Shown here: positions 11,133 through 21,052 of the stretch, one piece after another
Numbering within the stretch: position 1 is the first letter of the stretch
Layout: each line of letters starts with the position of its first letter
Origin: Rhizobium binae
GTDB taxonomy: Bacteria; Pseudomonadota; Alphaproteobacteria; Rhizobiales; Rhizobiaceae
NCBI RefSeq assembly: GCF_017357225.1
Contig: NZ_CP071608.1
Location: 124,001 to 188,000 of the forward strand
DNA: 64,000 nt
Direction: 5' to 3'
Notes under the pieces: model-generated
The model's input: the letters and a program-made list of their open reading frames with translations, nothing else
What the model was told of the DNA's origin: nothing
Database searches by the model: none
Translations under genes and position numbers: made by a program

Positions 11133-11459
11133 ATGAGCAAGACAACGAACAAGTTTTCACCGGAAGTCCGCGCCCGAGCCGTGCGGATGGTTTTGGATCA
11201 CGAAGGCGAGCATTCCTCGCGATGGGCGGCGGTGTCCTCAATCGCCGCCAAGATCGGCTGCACTGCGCAGACGCTCAATGAGTGGGTGAAGAAGGCCGAA
11301 GTGGACAATGGTTCCCGGCCTGGGCTCCCAAGCGACGTCGCCGAGAGGATGAAGGCGCTGGAGCGAGAGAACCGTGAGCTTCGGCAGGCCAACGAGATTT
11401 TGCGCAAGGCGTCAGCATATTTCGCGATGGCGGAGCTCGACCGCCCATTGAAGCGATGA
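11133..11459 (+). CDS. IS3-family transposase OrfA
   Basis: This is the DNA-binding helix-turn-helix subunit of an IS3-family transposase. The 108-residue protein has an HTH in the first 55 residues ([17 protein letters not shown]) and a leucine-zipper-like helix at 72-95. It is identical to the ORF at 43786. The stop overlaps the orfB start as ATGA, the arrangement used for coupled or frameshifted expression. It is probably inactive because orfB is truncated here. Confidence 0.88.
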   Translation: MSKTTNKFSPEVRARAVRMVLDHEGEHSSRWAAVSSIAAKIGCTAQTLNEWVKKAEVDNGSRPGLPSDVAERMKALERENRELRQANEILRKASAYFAMAELDRPLKR

Positions 11460-11802
11460 TCTCGTTCATCGACGAACACCGCGCAGTGTTCGGGGTCGAG
11501 CCGATCTGCAGGCTGCTGCCGATTGCCCCATCAACCTACTACGAGAACGTGGCCAAGCGTGTGGATGTGGATCGTCTATCGATCCGCGCCCGCAGGGATA
11601 TAAGCCTGAAGATCGAGATACGTCGTGTCTTCGAGCAGAACTACCGCGTCTATGGCGTTCGGAAGGTCTGGCGGCAGTTGAAGCGAGAAGGCTTCGATGT
11701 CGCCCGCTGCACCGTCACTCGGCTTATGAGGTCGATGAGCCTGCAAGGTATCATTCGGGGAAAGCCGATCCGCACGACGTTCCCCGACAGAACGGCTCCG
11801 AG
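11456..11802 (+). pseudogene. IS3-family transposase OrfB, truncated
   Basis: About 115 residues of the integrase-type transposase remain: the helical N-terminal region through [16 protein letters not shown]. The frame then runs into a second IS and ends after a few foreign residues. The DDE catalytic core, complete at 44109-45014, is missing. Confidence 0.9.
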
Positions 11803-11854
11803 GGTAATCCTCCCGGGCATTAAAGGGGTTCAAAAGTAGAATTTTCTCGGCAAG

Positions 11855-12136
11855 ATGCTCGAGGAGATTTTGATGAAGAAGAGCCGATTTAGCGAAGCCC
11901 AGATCATGTCGGTGTTACGCCAGGCGGAGGGTGGGATGCCTGTTCCTGACCTGTGCCGCGAACATGGCATCAGCACCGCGTCGTTTTACAAGTGGCGTGC
12001 GAAGTATGGCGGGATGGACGCCTCCATGGTGAGCCAGATGAAGGCGCTGGAAGAAGAGAACCGCCGCCTGAAGCGGATGTATGCGGATTTGAGCATGCAA
12101 GCCGATCTGTTGAAGGAGGCTCTTGGAAAAAAATGA
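11855..12136 (+). CDS. IS3-family transposase OrfA
   Basis: 93-residue HTH protein ([17 protein letters not shown], then [17 protein letters not shown]) with a C-terminal coiled coil [14 protein letters not shown]. It ends in a run of seven A residues overlapping the orfB ATG, a classic -1 frameshift site for an OrfAB fusion. The methionine at 11873 (MKKSRFSEA), after GAGGAG, is a likely true start. Confidence 0.88.
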   Translation: MLEEILMKKSRFSEAQIMSVLRQAEGGMPVPDLCREHGISTASFYKWRAKYGGMDASMVSQMKALEEENRRLKRMYADLSMQADLLKEALGKK

Positions 12137-12960
12137 CGCGGCCATCTCAGCGCCGGGAGCTGGCCGAGAAAGCAGTGGCGAAACGCGGTGTGAGTATCGC
12201 GCTGGCGTGCCGGACGTTTGGCGTCAGCGAAACCTGTTACCGGTATAGCCCACAACGCAATGTCGACAACGAGCAGATTGCCGATCTGTTGCTTGGGCTT
12301 GTGAAGATAAAGAAGACGTGGGGTTTTGGCCTCTGCTTCCTGCACCTGCGCAATGTTCAGGGGTATCGCTGGAACCACAAGCGGGTCTACCGCATCTACC
12401 GGGAGCTTGAGCTGAATCTGCGGATCAAGCCTCGCCGGCGGCTGAAGCGCGAGAAGCCGGATGAATTGGCAGTTCCGGCTGCGCCGAATATGGTCTGGTC
12501 GATGGATTTCATGGCCGACCGTCTCGCAGACGGTCGCCAGTTCAGGCTTCTGAACGTGTTGGACGACTTCAACCGCGAGGGCTTGGGCATTGAAGTCGAC
12601 TTCTCGCTACCCGCCGAAAGGGTCGTGCGCAGTCTCAACCAGATCATCGAATGGCGGGGCAAGCCGCTGGCGATCAGGGTTGATAACGGCCCGGAATACG
12701 TCAGCGGCACGCTCATGGAATGGGCTGAAACACGGGGAATTGCCCTGAATTACATTCAGCCAGGCAAACCGCAACAGAACGCCTATGTCGAGCGCTACAA
12801 TCGAACCGTTCGGCATGAATGGCTTGATCTGTATATTTTTGACAGCATAACGGAGGTGCAGGAGATCGCCACAGAGTGGCTTTGGACATATAACCATGAA
12901 CGGCCCAACATGGGCATTGGCGGCGTCACACCCGCTCAGAAACTGAAAATGGCCGCGTAA
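12133..12960 (+). CDS. IS3-family transposase OrfB
   Basis: This is the catalytic integrase-fold subunit, 275 residues. The rve core runs from about residue 100, with [10 protein letters not shown] (first Asp), [11 protein letters not shown] (second Asp) and [17 protein letters not shown] (Glu). It starts at ATG 12133, overlapping the orfA stop. The frame is intact, so this element may be active. Confidence 0.9.
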   Translation: MTRPSQRRELAEKAVAKRGVSIALACRTFGVSETCYRYSPQRNVDNEQIADLLLGLVKIKKTWGFGLCFLHLRNVQGYRWNHKRVYRIYRELELNLRIKPRRRLKREKPDELAVPAAPNMVWSMDFMADRLADGRQFRLLNVLDDFNREGLGIEVDFSLPAERVVRSLNQIIEWRGKPLAIRVDNGPEYVSGTLMEWAETRGIALNYIQPGKPQQNAYVERYNRTVRHEWLDLYIFDSITEVQEIATEWLWTYNHERPNMGIGGVTPAQKLKMAA

Positions 12961-13000
12961 ATTCTACAGTCAAACCCCGTTAAAACGGGGAGGATTACCC

Positions 13001-13849
13001 TACGACGAACTGTGCGCTCATTACCGCATGACGCCGACGCGCAACAACAAGGGCGTCGCGCACGAGAACGGCTCGATCGAAAGTTCCCACGGCCATCTCA
13101 AGAAAGCGATCCGCGATGCTCTGCTGATGCGCGGAACCAGGGACTTTGGCGATCTCGTCTCCTACCGCGCGTTCATCGACGAGATCGTCAGCCGCCGCAA
13201 TGCCACGCATGGCAAGCGCATCGATGCCGAGCGTCCGCATCTGCAGGCGCTTCCCGATCGTCGCACCACCGACTTCGAGGAAATCATCGTTACCGTATCG
13301 AGCACCGGCGGCTTCGCCTTGCGCAAGGTCTTCTACACCGTACCTTCCCGTTTGATCGGCCACCGGCTACGGGTACGTCTGTTCGATGATCGCCTCGACG
13401 TCTTCATCGGCGGCACGCATCTGCTGACGTTGCCCCGAGGCCGCGCCCATGCGAATGGCAAGCACGATCAGGTCGTCAACTATCACCACGTCATTCATTC
13501 CCTGCGCAAAAAGCCGATGGCACTTTTAGGGCTCGTTTATCGCGACAAACTCTTTCCCCGGCCGGAATATCGAAGGACTTTCGACGCTCTCATCCAGCAA
13601 CTGCCCGAGCGGCAGGCTTGCAAGATCACCGTCGAACTGCTGGCGCTGGCGCATGATCGCGGGTGCGAACGTGAACTGGCCGAGGAGCTTGCCAGGACGC
13701 TCAACGCCCGCAAACTGCCTGACCTGGCGGCCTTGAGAGCGGTCTTTGGCCCGGACCCGGACCAGTTGCCGATCGTTCGTGTCCAACTCGCATCGCTCGA
13801 TGGCTATGAAGCTCTAATCGGCGCGGCCTATGCGGGAGAGATCGCGTGA
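13001..13849 (+). pseudogene. IS21-family IstA, C-terminal fragment
   Basis: The fragment begins in frame at the IS3 end and keeps about 280 residues of IstA: the end of the DDE core (NNKGVAHENGSIESSHGHLK, with the Glu) and the C-terminal DNA-binding region. The N-terminal half and left end of the IS21 element are gone. Its stop overlaps the istB start. Confidence 0.9.
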
Positions 13850-14739
13850 AGAGTATCCACACAGTCGACGAAGCCCGCCTCGGCATCATGCTCAACGAAC
13901 TGAGGCTGCCGACGATCAAGACGCTCTGGCAGCAATTTGCCGAGCAGGCCGATCGGGAAGGATGGCCTGCCGCCCGTTTCCTCTCGGCCATCGCCGAGCA
14001 TGAATTGGCCGAACGGGCACATCGCAGGATCGAAAGACACCTCGCCGAGGCCCACCTGCCACCCGGAAAGACGCTCGACAGCTTCGCCTTCGACGCTGTG
14101 CCCATGGTCTCCAAGGCCCAGGTCATGGCGATTGCAGCCGGCGATAGTTGGCTCGCCAAAGGAGCCAATATCCTGATGTTCGGCCCGCCCGGCGGCGGAA
14201 AGAGCCACCTTGCCGCGGCCATCGGCCTCGCGCTGATCGAGAACGGCTGGCGCGTGCTCTTCACCCGCACGACCGACCTCGTCCAGAAGCTTCAGGTCGC
14301 GCGCCGCGAACTCCAGCTCGAAGCCGCCATCGCAAAGCTCGACAAGTTCGATCTGCTCGTCCTCGACGACCTGGCCTACGTCACCAAGGACCAGGCCGAA
14401 ACGAGCGTGCTCTTCGAACTCATCTCCGCAAGATATGAGCGGCGTTCCATCATGATCACCGCCAATCAGCCCTTTGGAGAATGGAACCGCGTCTTTCCGG
14501 ACCCAGCCATGACGCTTGCCGCGGTGGACCGACTTGTTCATCACGCAACGATCTTCGAGATGAATGTCGAAAGCTACCGGCGACGTTCCGCCATGGAAGC
14601 CAAACGCCAGCGTGGCAGGCCAGCGTCATTCGCGACAATCAAAGGCACCTCACAGTTTGTCGCGGAGCGGCAATCAGAACACGACGAAACTCTTGCCAGC
14701 GACAATCAGCATGATACCTTCATCCCGACCGCGACATAA
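13846..14739 (+). CDS. istB: IS21-family ATPase IstB
   Basis: This is an AAA+ helper ATPase of IS21 transposition, related to DnaC. It has Walker A GPPGGGKSH near residues 106-114 and Walker B LLVLDDLAY near 168-176, followed by the SARYERRSIMITANQPF sensor segment. At 297 residues it is longer than usual (about 250), with an extended C-terminal tail. Overlap with istA is normal for IS21. It is likely orphaned, because istA is truncated. The right end of the element is somewhere in 14740-14798. Confidence 0.92.
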   Translation: MKSIHTVDEARLGIMLNELRLPTIKTLWQQFAEQADREGWPAARFLSAIAEHELAERAHRRIERHLAEAHLPPGKTLDSFAFDAVPMVSKAQVMAIAAGDSWLAKGANILMFGPPGGGKSHLAAAIGLALIENGWRVLFTRTTDLVQKLQVARRELQLEAAIAKLDKFDLLVLDDLAYVTKDQAETSVLFELISARYERRSIMITANQPFGEWNRVFPDPAMTLAAVDRLVHHATIFEMNVESYRRRSAMEAKRQRGRPASFATIKGTSQFVAERQSEHDETLASDNQHDTFIPTAT

Positions 14740-15221
14740 GAATCTCATCCAGATTGTCGCTCGCGTCTCATCCTGATCGTCGCGCTATACCGTCGGTTAA
14801 AACGAAGGACTGGCTGCGTGGCGATCTCTTTTCGACCTTCCAGCGCGGGAATATGCACGTCCCCGGATTCTTTCCTCATTCGGCCCGCATACCGGCACTC
14901 GCCCGCCTGGAGCAGGTCCCGGAGAAAGACGGAACATGGGTTGGAGGGTTATCGGCGTTGCAACAGATGAGGAAGCTGCGAAGGCCGAGGCTAGTCTAGA
15001 GCTCCACCTGTGCATGTGGCTCACGGCAAAGTTCCCTCATTAACGCGGCTGGCGCACCAGCAAGAAGCGAACGATCTGACAAAGGAGAACGAAATGAATG
15101 CCGCTGGACAATCATTGATCGATCGCATCTGGGCGGCGATAGAGGCGAAGGATTGGAAGACGGCACTTTCGTTACTACAAGATGGCATCAGTGTTATGCC
15201 GGAGAGCCTCTACCTATTCCA

Positions 15222-15229
15222 GTTATATG
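15222..15229. repeat. 8-bp target duplication of IS66 copy 1
   Basis: GTTATATG at 15222-15229 is repeated at 17739-17746 directly outside the element. Eight bases is the IS66 standard, so copy 1 inserted here by simple transposition. Confidence 0.95.
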
Positions 15230-15307
15230 GTAAGCGGGTAGGTCACCCCACGTATCTTTAGGGCCGCTGAACGGTCATTCTCTAGCATGAGTCATGCGGA
15301 GAAACCT

Positions 15308-15694
15308 ATGAGCGACAGTGTGAATCATCATCGAACATTCGAGGTCCTGACGGCGGAGCCGGTGCAGTCTCGACGCAAGCCACGTCATTGGTCGGACGAA
15401 GAGAAGGCACAGCTTGTCGCCGAGGCACTCTCGCCGGGGGCCAATGTGTCGGCGATTGCGCGGTCTCAGGGATTGGACCCGTCGCAGCTCTATGCCTGGC
15501 GTCGTAAGGCGCTCTCGTCGGGAATGGTCGCGCCACTGACGGAGGGAGCGCGCGCGCCAGTCAAGTTCACGCGCTTTGAGGCGGTGGCCGGTTCGATGGT
15601 GGAGATCGTCGTGGGCGATGTTGTGGTGCGCGTCGGCGGCGATGTTGATGCCGATCACCTGACCAAGATACTCCGGGTGGTCCGCACGGCATGA
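15308..15694 (+). CDS. tnpA: IS66 TnpA
   Basis: IS66 accessory protein with an HTH near residues 25-65 (RHWSDEEKAQLVAEALSPG, then SAIARSQGLDPSQLYAWRRK). The ATG at 15308 follows GGAG; an ATG seven codons earlier is possible. 128 residues. It overlaps tnpB by 4 bases. Confidence 0.9.
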   Translation: MSDSVNHHRTFEVLTAEPVQSRRKPRHWSDEEKAQLVAEALSPGANVSAIARSQGLDPSQLYAWRRKALSSGMVAPLTEGARAPVKFTRFEAVAGSMVEIVVGDVVVRVGGDVDADHLTKILRVVRTA

Positions 15695-16035
15695 TCGCTT
15701 CCGGTGTGGTGGTTTACGTGTCGTGCCAGCCGGTCGACTTCCGCAAGGGGGCCGCGTCTTTGATGGCGCTGGTCCGAGATGGCGGTCTCGACCCGTTCAA
15801 TGGCTCGCTTTACGTGTTCCGGTCGAAGCGGTCGGACCGTGTTCGCATTGTCTGGTGGGACGGCTCAGGCGTCTGCCTCTATTCGAAAACCCTGGAAGAG
15901 CAAGGCTTTTGCTGGCCGGGTATATCGGCGGCGCGGATGCGTCTCGACCATTCGCAACTGATGGCGCTTCTGGCGGGGCTCGATTGGAAAAAGATCCGAC
16001 CGGCCAAGATCAGGCGGCCGTTGTTGACGGGCTGA
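15691..16035 (+). CDS. tnpB: IS66 TnpB
   Basis: 114-residue IS66 Orf2-type protein required for transposition; its activity is unknown. Typical segments are CQPVDFRKGAASLMALV and the central DRVRIVWWDGSGVCLYSKTLE. It starts inside the tnpA stop (ATGA). Confidence 0.92.
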   Translation: MIASGVVVYVSCQPVDFRKGAASLMALVRDGGLDPFNGSLYVFRSKRSDRVRIVWWDGSGVCLYSKTLEEQGFCWPGISAARMRLDHSQLMALLAGLDWKKIRPAKIRRPLLTG

Positions 16036-16110
16036 AACCGGCCTGCGGCAAGATGAATCATGTGGCTGTAATGATTGGGAAAGCGGCTGTTCTTGTGCTC
16101 TATTGCCTCC

Positions 16111-17730
16111 ATGGATTTGCCCGTTTCCGACCTGCCAGACGACGTCGATGCGCTGAAAGCGATGATCCTTGCGATGGCGCGCGAGCAGGCTGCGAACGAG
16201 ACCCGGCTTGCAGCCGCGGCGGCAGAGGTCGAGCGGCTGAAGGCCGTCGAAGTGAGCGCCAACGAACGGATCGCCAACCTCACGGCGATCCTGAAGGTTT
16301 TGCAGCGCACGCAACATGGCAAGCGATCCGAGCGGCTGCGCCTGGCCGTCAATGACGAACAGGTTTCCTTTGCGTTCGAGGAGGTCGAGACCGGCCTTGC
16401 GGCAATCCAGAGCGAACTCCACCGCGCGACCGGGGACAAGCCGAAGCGCGCGCCGCGTCCGCGCAAGGGCTTTGCCGCTCATCTCGAACGCATCGAGGAG
16501 GTTATCGAGCCGGAAATCCCGGCCGACTGCGCGGGGCTGGAAAAGGTTCTGATCGGCGAGGATCGCTCCGAGCGGCTGGACGTGGTGCCGCCGAAGTTCC
16601 GGGTGATCGTGACGCGCCGCCCCAAATACGCTTTCCGGGGCCGCGACGGTGTAGTTCAGGCCCTGGCGCCGGCACACCTTATCGAAAGCGGCCTGCCGAC
16701 GGAGCGGCTGCTCGCCTATATCGCCGTGTCGAAATACGCCGACGGACTTCCGCTTTACCGGCAGGAGGCGATCTATGTGCGCGATGGCGTCGAGGTCAGC
16801 CGGTCGTTGATGGCGCAGTGGATGGGGCATCTGGGCTTCGAATTGCAGATGGTCGCCGATTATATCCTCGACCGGGTCAAGGAGGGCGAAAGGGTCTTCG
16901 CCGACGAGACGACCTTGCCCACGCTTGCCCCCGGTTCCGGGAAAACCACCAAGGCCTGGCTGTGGGCCTACGCACGCGATGATCGACCCTACGGTGGAAC
17001 CAGTCCGCCGATGGTTGCCTATCGCTTTGAGGACAGCCGGGGCGGCGATTGCGTGGCGCGTCATCTCGCCGGATTCAGCGGCATCCTGCAGGTTGACGGC
17101 TACTCAGCCTATACCAGCCTGGCCAAGACGCGGGCCAAAACCGGCAGCAATGAACCCATCCAGCTCGCAGGCTGCTGGGCACACCTGCGGCGCAAGTTTT
17201 ACGATCTGCACATCAGCGGAGTCTCTCAGGCCGCAACGGAATCGATCGTCGCCATGACCGAGTTGTGGAAGTTCGAGGACGAAGTCCGCGGCAAGAATGC
17301 CGAGAGCCGCGCGGCGCGACGCCAGGAAGAATCCGCGGCCATCGTCGCCAGCCTCTTCGAGCTCTGGGAAAAGGAGCTTGGCAAGGTCTCGGGAAAATCC
17401 AAAACCGCCGAGGCGATCCGCTATGCGCTCACCCGGCGAGAGGCGCTGGAACGCTTTCTCACGGACGGTCGCATCGAGATCGACTCCAACATCGTCGAAC
17501 GGGCGATCAGGCCCCAAACGATTACGAGAAAGAACAGTCTATTCGCCGGCAGCGAGGGCGGTGGACGAACCTGGGCGACGGTGGCCACCTTATTGCAAAC
17601 GGCCAAAATGAATGGCGTCGATCCGCTCGACTGGCTCTCGCAGACCTTGACCCGCATTGCTCAAGGCTGGCCAGCATCCGAAATCGAAGCGCTCATGCCC
17701 TGGAACTTCAAGCCTGACGTTATCGGCTGA
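16111..17730 (+). CDS. tnpC: IS66 transposase TnpC
   Basis: This is the DDE transposase of IS66. The 539-residue protein has an N-terminal leucine-zipper segment, an HTH/zinc-binding-like region, and the core with FADETTLPTL, LQVDGYSAYTS and the C-terminal IDSNIVERAIRP segment containing the catalytic Glu. The ATG at 16111 is preferred over 16075 because the family begins with this acidic stretch. Confidence 0.92.
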   Translation: MDLPVSDLPDDVDALKAMILAMAREQAANETRLAAAAAEVERLKAVEVSANERIANLTAILKVLQRTQHGKRSERLRLAVNDEQVSFAFEEVETGLAAIQSELHRATGDKPKRAPRPRKGFAAHLERIEEVIEPEIPADCAGLEKVLIGEDRSERLDVVPPKFRVIVTRRPKYAFRGRDGVVQALAPAHLIESGLPTERLLAYIAVSKYADGLPLYRQEAIYVRDGVEVSRSLMAQWMGHLGFELQMVADYILDRVKEGERVFADETTLPTLAPGSGKTTKAWLWAYARDDRPYGGTSPPMVAYRFEDSRGGDCVARHLAGFSGILQVDGYSAYTSLAKTRAKTGSNEPIQLAGCWAHLRRKFYDLHISGVSQAATESIVAMTELWKFEDEVRGKNAESRAARRQEESAAIVASLFELWEKELGKVSGKSKTAEAIRYALTRREALERFLTDGRIEIDSNIVERAIRPQTITRKNSLFAGSEGGGRTWATVATLLQTAKMNGVDPLDWLSQTLTRIAQGWPASEIEALMPWNFKPDVIG

Positions 17731-18041
17731 CCGCTTACGTTATATGCAGACATATTGATTGACGAATTGCAAGACATGGAGGCCGGCTGCCTGATGCTAC
17801 GCAAATTTGTCCGCCTTGCAATTGAGAAGGACTCAAAAGACTGGCTTCTTGGAGCGATGCATCAACTCTTTGACTCATCGCATGACTACTCGCGATTTCC
17901 ATCTGGTGAACGGTTATCGATGGGCAAGGCGCTCTGCGAGCACATCCTGACACTGTGCCAGTGGCAAAATGCCCACTCAAGAGCGGAGTATTATCGGGCC
18001 ATGGCCTACTTCTTCCATGAGGTCGGCAACAACGTAAGCGG

Positions 18042-19661
18042 TCAGCCGATAACGTCAGGCTTGAAGTTCCAGGGCATGAGCGCTTCGATTTCGGATGCTG
18101 GCCAGCCTTGAGCAATGCGGGTCAAGGTCTGCGAGAGCCAGTCGAGCGGATCGACGCCATTCATTTTGGCCGTTTGCAATAAGGTGGCCACCGTCGCCCA
18201 GGTTCGTCCACCGCCCTCGCTGCCGGCGAATAGACTGTTCTTTCTCGTAATCGTTTGGGGCCTGATCGCCCGTTCGACGATGTTGGAGTCGATCTCGATG
18301 CGACCGTCCGTGAGAAAGCGTTCCAGCGCCTCTCGCCGGGTGAGCGCATAGCGGATCGCCTCGGCGGTTTTGGATTTTCCCGAGACCTTGCCAAGCTCCT
18401 TTTCCCAGAGCTCGAAGAGGCTGGCGACGATGGCCGCGGATTCTTCCTGGCGTCGCGCCGCGCGGCTCTCGGCATTCTTGCCGCGGACTTCGTCCTCGAA
18501 CTTCCACAACTCGGTCATGGCGACGATCGATTCCGTTGCGGCCTGAGAGACTCCGCTGATGTGCAGATCGTAAAACTTGCGCCGCAGGTGTGCCCAGCAG
18601 CCTGCGAGCTGGATGGGTTCATTGCTGCCGGTTTTGGCCCGCGTCTTGGCCAGGCTGGTATAGGCTGAGTAGCCGTCAACCTGCAGGATGCCGCTGAATC
18701 CGGCGAGATGACGCGCCACGCAATCGCCGCCCCGGCTGTCCTCAAAGCGATAGGCAACCATCGGCGGACTGGTTCCACCGTAGGGTCGATCATCGCGTGC
18801 GTAGGCCCACAGCCAGGCCTTGGTGGTTTTCCCGGAACCGGGGGCAAGCGTGGGCAAGGTCGTCTCGTCGGCGAAGACCCTTTCGCCCTCCTTGACCCGG
18901 TCGAGGATATAATCGGCGACCATCTGCAATTCGAAGCCCAGATGCCCCATCCACTGCGCCATCAACGACCGGCTGACCTCGACGCCATCGCGCACATAGA
19001 TCGCCTCCTGCCGGTAAAGCGGAAGTCCGTCGGCGTATTTCGACACGGCGATATAGGCGAGCAGCCGCTCCGTCGGCAGGCCGCTTTCGATAAGGTGTGC
19101 CGGCGCCAGGGCCTGAACTACACCGTCGCGGCCCCGGAAAGCGTATTTGGGGCGGCGCGTCACGATCACCCGGAACTTCGGCGGCACCACGTCCAGCCGC
19201 TCGGAGCGATCCTCGCCGATCAGAACCTTTTCCAGCCCCGCGCAGTCGGCCGGGATTTCCGGCTCGATAACCTCCTCGATGCGTTCGAGATGAGCGGCAA
19301 AGCCCTTGCGCGGACGCGGCGCGCGCTTCGGCTTGTCCCCGGTCGCGCGGTGGAGTTCGCTCTGGATTGCCGCAAGGCCGGTCTCGACCTCCTCGAACGC
19401 AAAGGAAACCTGTTCGTCATTGACGGCCAGGCGCAGCCGCTCGGATCGCTTGCCATGTTGCGTGCGCTGCAAAACCTTCAGGATCGCCGTGAGGTTGGCG
19501 ATCCGTTCGTTGGCGCTCACTTCGACGGCCTTCAGCCGCTCGACCTCTGCCGCCGCGGCTGCAAGCCGGGTCTCGTTCGCAGCCTGCTCGCGCGCCATCG
19601 CAAGGATCATCGCTTTCAGCGCATCGACGTCGTCTGGCAGGTCGGAAACGGGCAAATCCAT
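18042..19661 (-). CDS. tnpC: IS66 transposase TnpC, copy 2
   Basis: 539 residues, identical to the copy 1 TnpC as translated, so both catalytic cores are complete and either element could supply transposase. Confidence 0.92.
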   Translation of the reverse strand: MDLPVSDLPDDVDALKAMILAMAREQAANETRLAAAAAEVERLKAVEVSANERIANLTAILKVLQRTQHGKRSERLRLAVNDEQVSFAFEEVETGLAAIQSELHRATGDKPKRAPRPRKGFAAHLERIEEVIEPEIPADCAGLEKVLIGEDRSERLDVVPPKFRVIVTRRPKYAFRGRDGVVQALAPAHLIESGLPTERLLAYIAVSKYADGLPLYRQEAIYVRDGVEVSRSLMAQWMGHLGFELQMVADYILDRVKEGERVFADETTLPTLAPGSGKTTKAWLWAYARDDRPYGGTSPPMVAYRFEDSRGGDCVARHLAGFSGILQVDGYSAYTSLAKTRAKTGSNEPIQLAGCWAHLRRKFYDLHISGVSQAATESIVAMTELWKFEDEVRGKNAESRAARRQEESAAIVASLFELWEKELGKVSGKSKTAEAIRYALTRREALERFLTDGRIEIDSNIVERAIRPQTITRKNSLFAGSEGGGRTWATVATLLQTAKMNGVDPLDWLSQTLTRIAQGWPASEIEALMPWNFKPDVIG

Positions 19662-19736
19662 GGAGGCAATAGAGCACAAGAACAGCCGCTTTCCCAATCA
19701 TTACAGCCACATGATTCATCTTGCCGCAGGCCGGTT

Positions 19737-20081
19737 TCAGCCCGTCAACAACGGCCGCCTGATCTTGGCCGGTCGGATCTTTTTCCAATCGAGCCCCGCC
19801 AGAAGCGCCATCAGTTGCGAATGGTCGAGACGCATCCGCGCCGCCGATATACCCGGCCAGCAAAAGCCTTGCTCTTCCAGGGTTTTCGAATAGAGGCAGA
19901 CGCCTGAGCCGTCCCACCAGACAATGCGAACACGGTCCGACCGCTTCGACCGGAACACGTAAAGCGAGCCATTGAACGGGTCGAGACCGCCATCTCGGAC
20001 CAGCGCCATCAAAGACGCGGCCCCCTTGCGGAAGTCGACCGGCTGGCACGACACGTAAACCACCACACCGGAAGCGATCAT
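19737..20081 (-). CDS. tnpB: IS66 TnpB, copy 2
   Basis: 114 residues, identical to copy 1 TnpB. It overlaps the tnpA stop by 4 bases. Confidence 0.92.
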   Translation of the reverse strand: MIASGVVVYVSCQPVDFRKGAASLMALVRDGGLDPFNGSLYVFRSKRSDRVRIVWWDGSGVCLYSKTLEEQGFCWPGISAARMRLDHSQLMALLAGLDWKKIRPAKIRRPLLTG

Positions 20082-20464
20082 GCCGTGCGGACCACCCGGA
20101 GTATCTTGGTCAGGTGATCGGCATCAACATCGCCGCCGACGCGCACCACAACATCGCCCACGACGATCTCCACCATCGAACCGGCCACCGCCTCAAAGCG
20201 CGTGAACTTGACTGGCGCGCGCGCTCCCTCCGTCAGTGGCGCGACCATTCCCGACGAGAGCGCCTTACGACGCCAGGCATAGAGCTGCGACGGGTCCAAT
20301 CCCTGAGACCGCGCAATCGCCGACACATTGGCCCCCGGCGAGAGTGCCTCGGCGACAAGCTGTGCCTTCTCTTCGTCCGACCAATGACGTGGCTTGCGTC
20401 GAGACTGCACCGGCTCCGCCGTCAGGACCTCGAATGTTCGATGATGATTCACACTGTCGCTCAT
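20078..20464 (-). CDS. tnpA: IS66 TnpA, copy 2
   Basis: 128 residues from the ATG after GGAG, identical to copy 1 TnpA. Confidence 0.9.
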   Translation of the reverse strand: MSDSVNHHRTFEVLTAEPVQSRRKPRHWSDEEKAQLVAEALSPGANVSAIARSQGLDPSQLYAWRRKALSSGMVAPLTEGARAPVKFTRFEAVAGSMVEIVVGDVVVRVGGDVDADHLTKILRVVRTA

Positions 20465-20952
20465 AGGTTTCTCCGCATGACTCATGCTAGAGAATGACCG
20501 TTCAGCGGCCCTAAAGATACGTGGGGTGACCTACCCGCTTACGCAACAACATCGTTGCAGTGGAGTTGTTCGAAATGACTGTGACTTTGGTAAAGGGGTT
20601 GCCCATCCAAGACGAAGTGAAGAAGCTAGCCCGATTGCTGAAGACACTAGCCGAGTACAAGTGCCACGAGTTCGCGCGGAGCTGCTTCAATAGGGTGGAA
20701 AGAGGCGATGCCATGCCGACCGGCCACCACGCCGATAGTTTTGACAGATTTTGGTGGCTGGCGAAGGCAAGCGTGGTGACTTCTGGTGACGAACCGCGAT
20801 CGATAAACAACGACTGAATGCTTTGGTAGCCCCTCCTTCGCCGATTCAAAGTGATCACGGCAAAAAGATAAACGACTCGCACATGAGTTCCACGCGCCGC
20901 AATCGGTTAACCGTTTATAGGAGCCACGATGTACGACATTGTCACGACAATT

Positions 20953-20968
20953 TGCCGGTTCAGCGACA
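20953..20968. promoter_or_regulatory. Imperfect NifA-type site
   Basis: TGCCGGTTCAGCGACA differs from TGT-N10-ACA at one base and lies about 85 bases upstream of the -24 element, where a NifA site is expected. Weak on its own. Confidence 0.4.
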
Positions 20969-21052
20969 TGCCTGCATTTCTCGGCCCATATTTGGGCGCC
21001 TAAATAGCTGGCATAGCAGTGAATAATATGGGTCGTCTATAAAGAAGCTGAC

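Larger units (their letters stand above)
11080..11802 (+). mobile_element. IS3-family element, left part only
   Basis: This segment begins with the inverted-repeat end TGAACCGCGCCGGGTTTGCC and matches the first 723 bases of the complete copy at 43733-45053 base for base as far as I compared. It stops inside orfB where another IS3-family element begins at 11802. The right end is absent from this locus. Confidence 0.9.
11802..13000 (+). mobile_element. IS3-family element with 13-bp ends
   Basis: The element is bounded by perfect inverted repeats GGGTAATCCTCCC (11802-11814) and its complement at 12988-13000; the outermost G may belong to the host. It carries orfA and orfB. Left and right flanks come from different elements (IS3 orfB on the left, IS21 istA on the right) and no target duplication is visible. 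A deletion or recombination through IS copies therefore followed insertion. Confidence 0.88.
15230..17738 (+). mobile_element. IS66-family element, copy 1
   Basis: The complete 2509-base element starts and ends with the repeat GTAAGCGG and carries tnpA, tnpB and tnpC in one direction. Its three proteins are identical to those of copy 2, which lies inverted 295 bases away. Confidence 0.95.
18034..20542 (-). mobile_element. IS66-family element, copy 2 (inverted)
   Basis: A 2509-base element with the same ends as copy 1 but opposite orientation. It is flanked by GCAACAAC at 18026-18033 and 20543-20550. It inserted into the same host gene 287 bases (host coordinates) from copy 1, creating 2.5-kb inverted arms around a 295-base spacer. 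Confidence 0.95.
14799..20817 (+). pseudogene. Redoxin (TlpA-like) gene split by two IS66 copies
   Basis: The fragments, in order, belong to one gene. At 14799-15049 is a degraded redoxin N-terminal part: KDWLRGDLFSTFQRGN, then in another frame RVIGVATDEEAAKAEASLEL before a stop; the CxxC region is lost. From 15094 a 229-codon frame runs through 15094-15229, 17747-18033 and 20551-20817. It joins perfectly once both IS66 elements and one copy of each 8-base duplication are removed. This part starts MNAAGQSLIDRIWAAIEAKDW and is helical, like the repeat-rich C-terminal half of rhizobial redoxin proteins. Ribosome site AAGGAG precedes 15094. A second, frameshifted redoxin lies at 63766. Confidence 0.8.

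Noticed and set aside
18708..19907. 399-codon ORF antisense to IS66 tnpC, also at 15865-17064
   Set aside because: Mirror of the transposase frame, present in both copies for that reason only.
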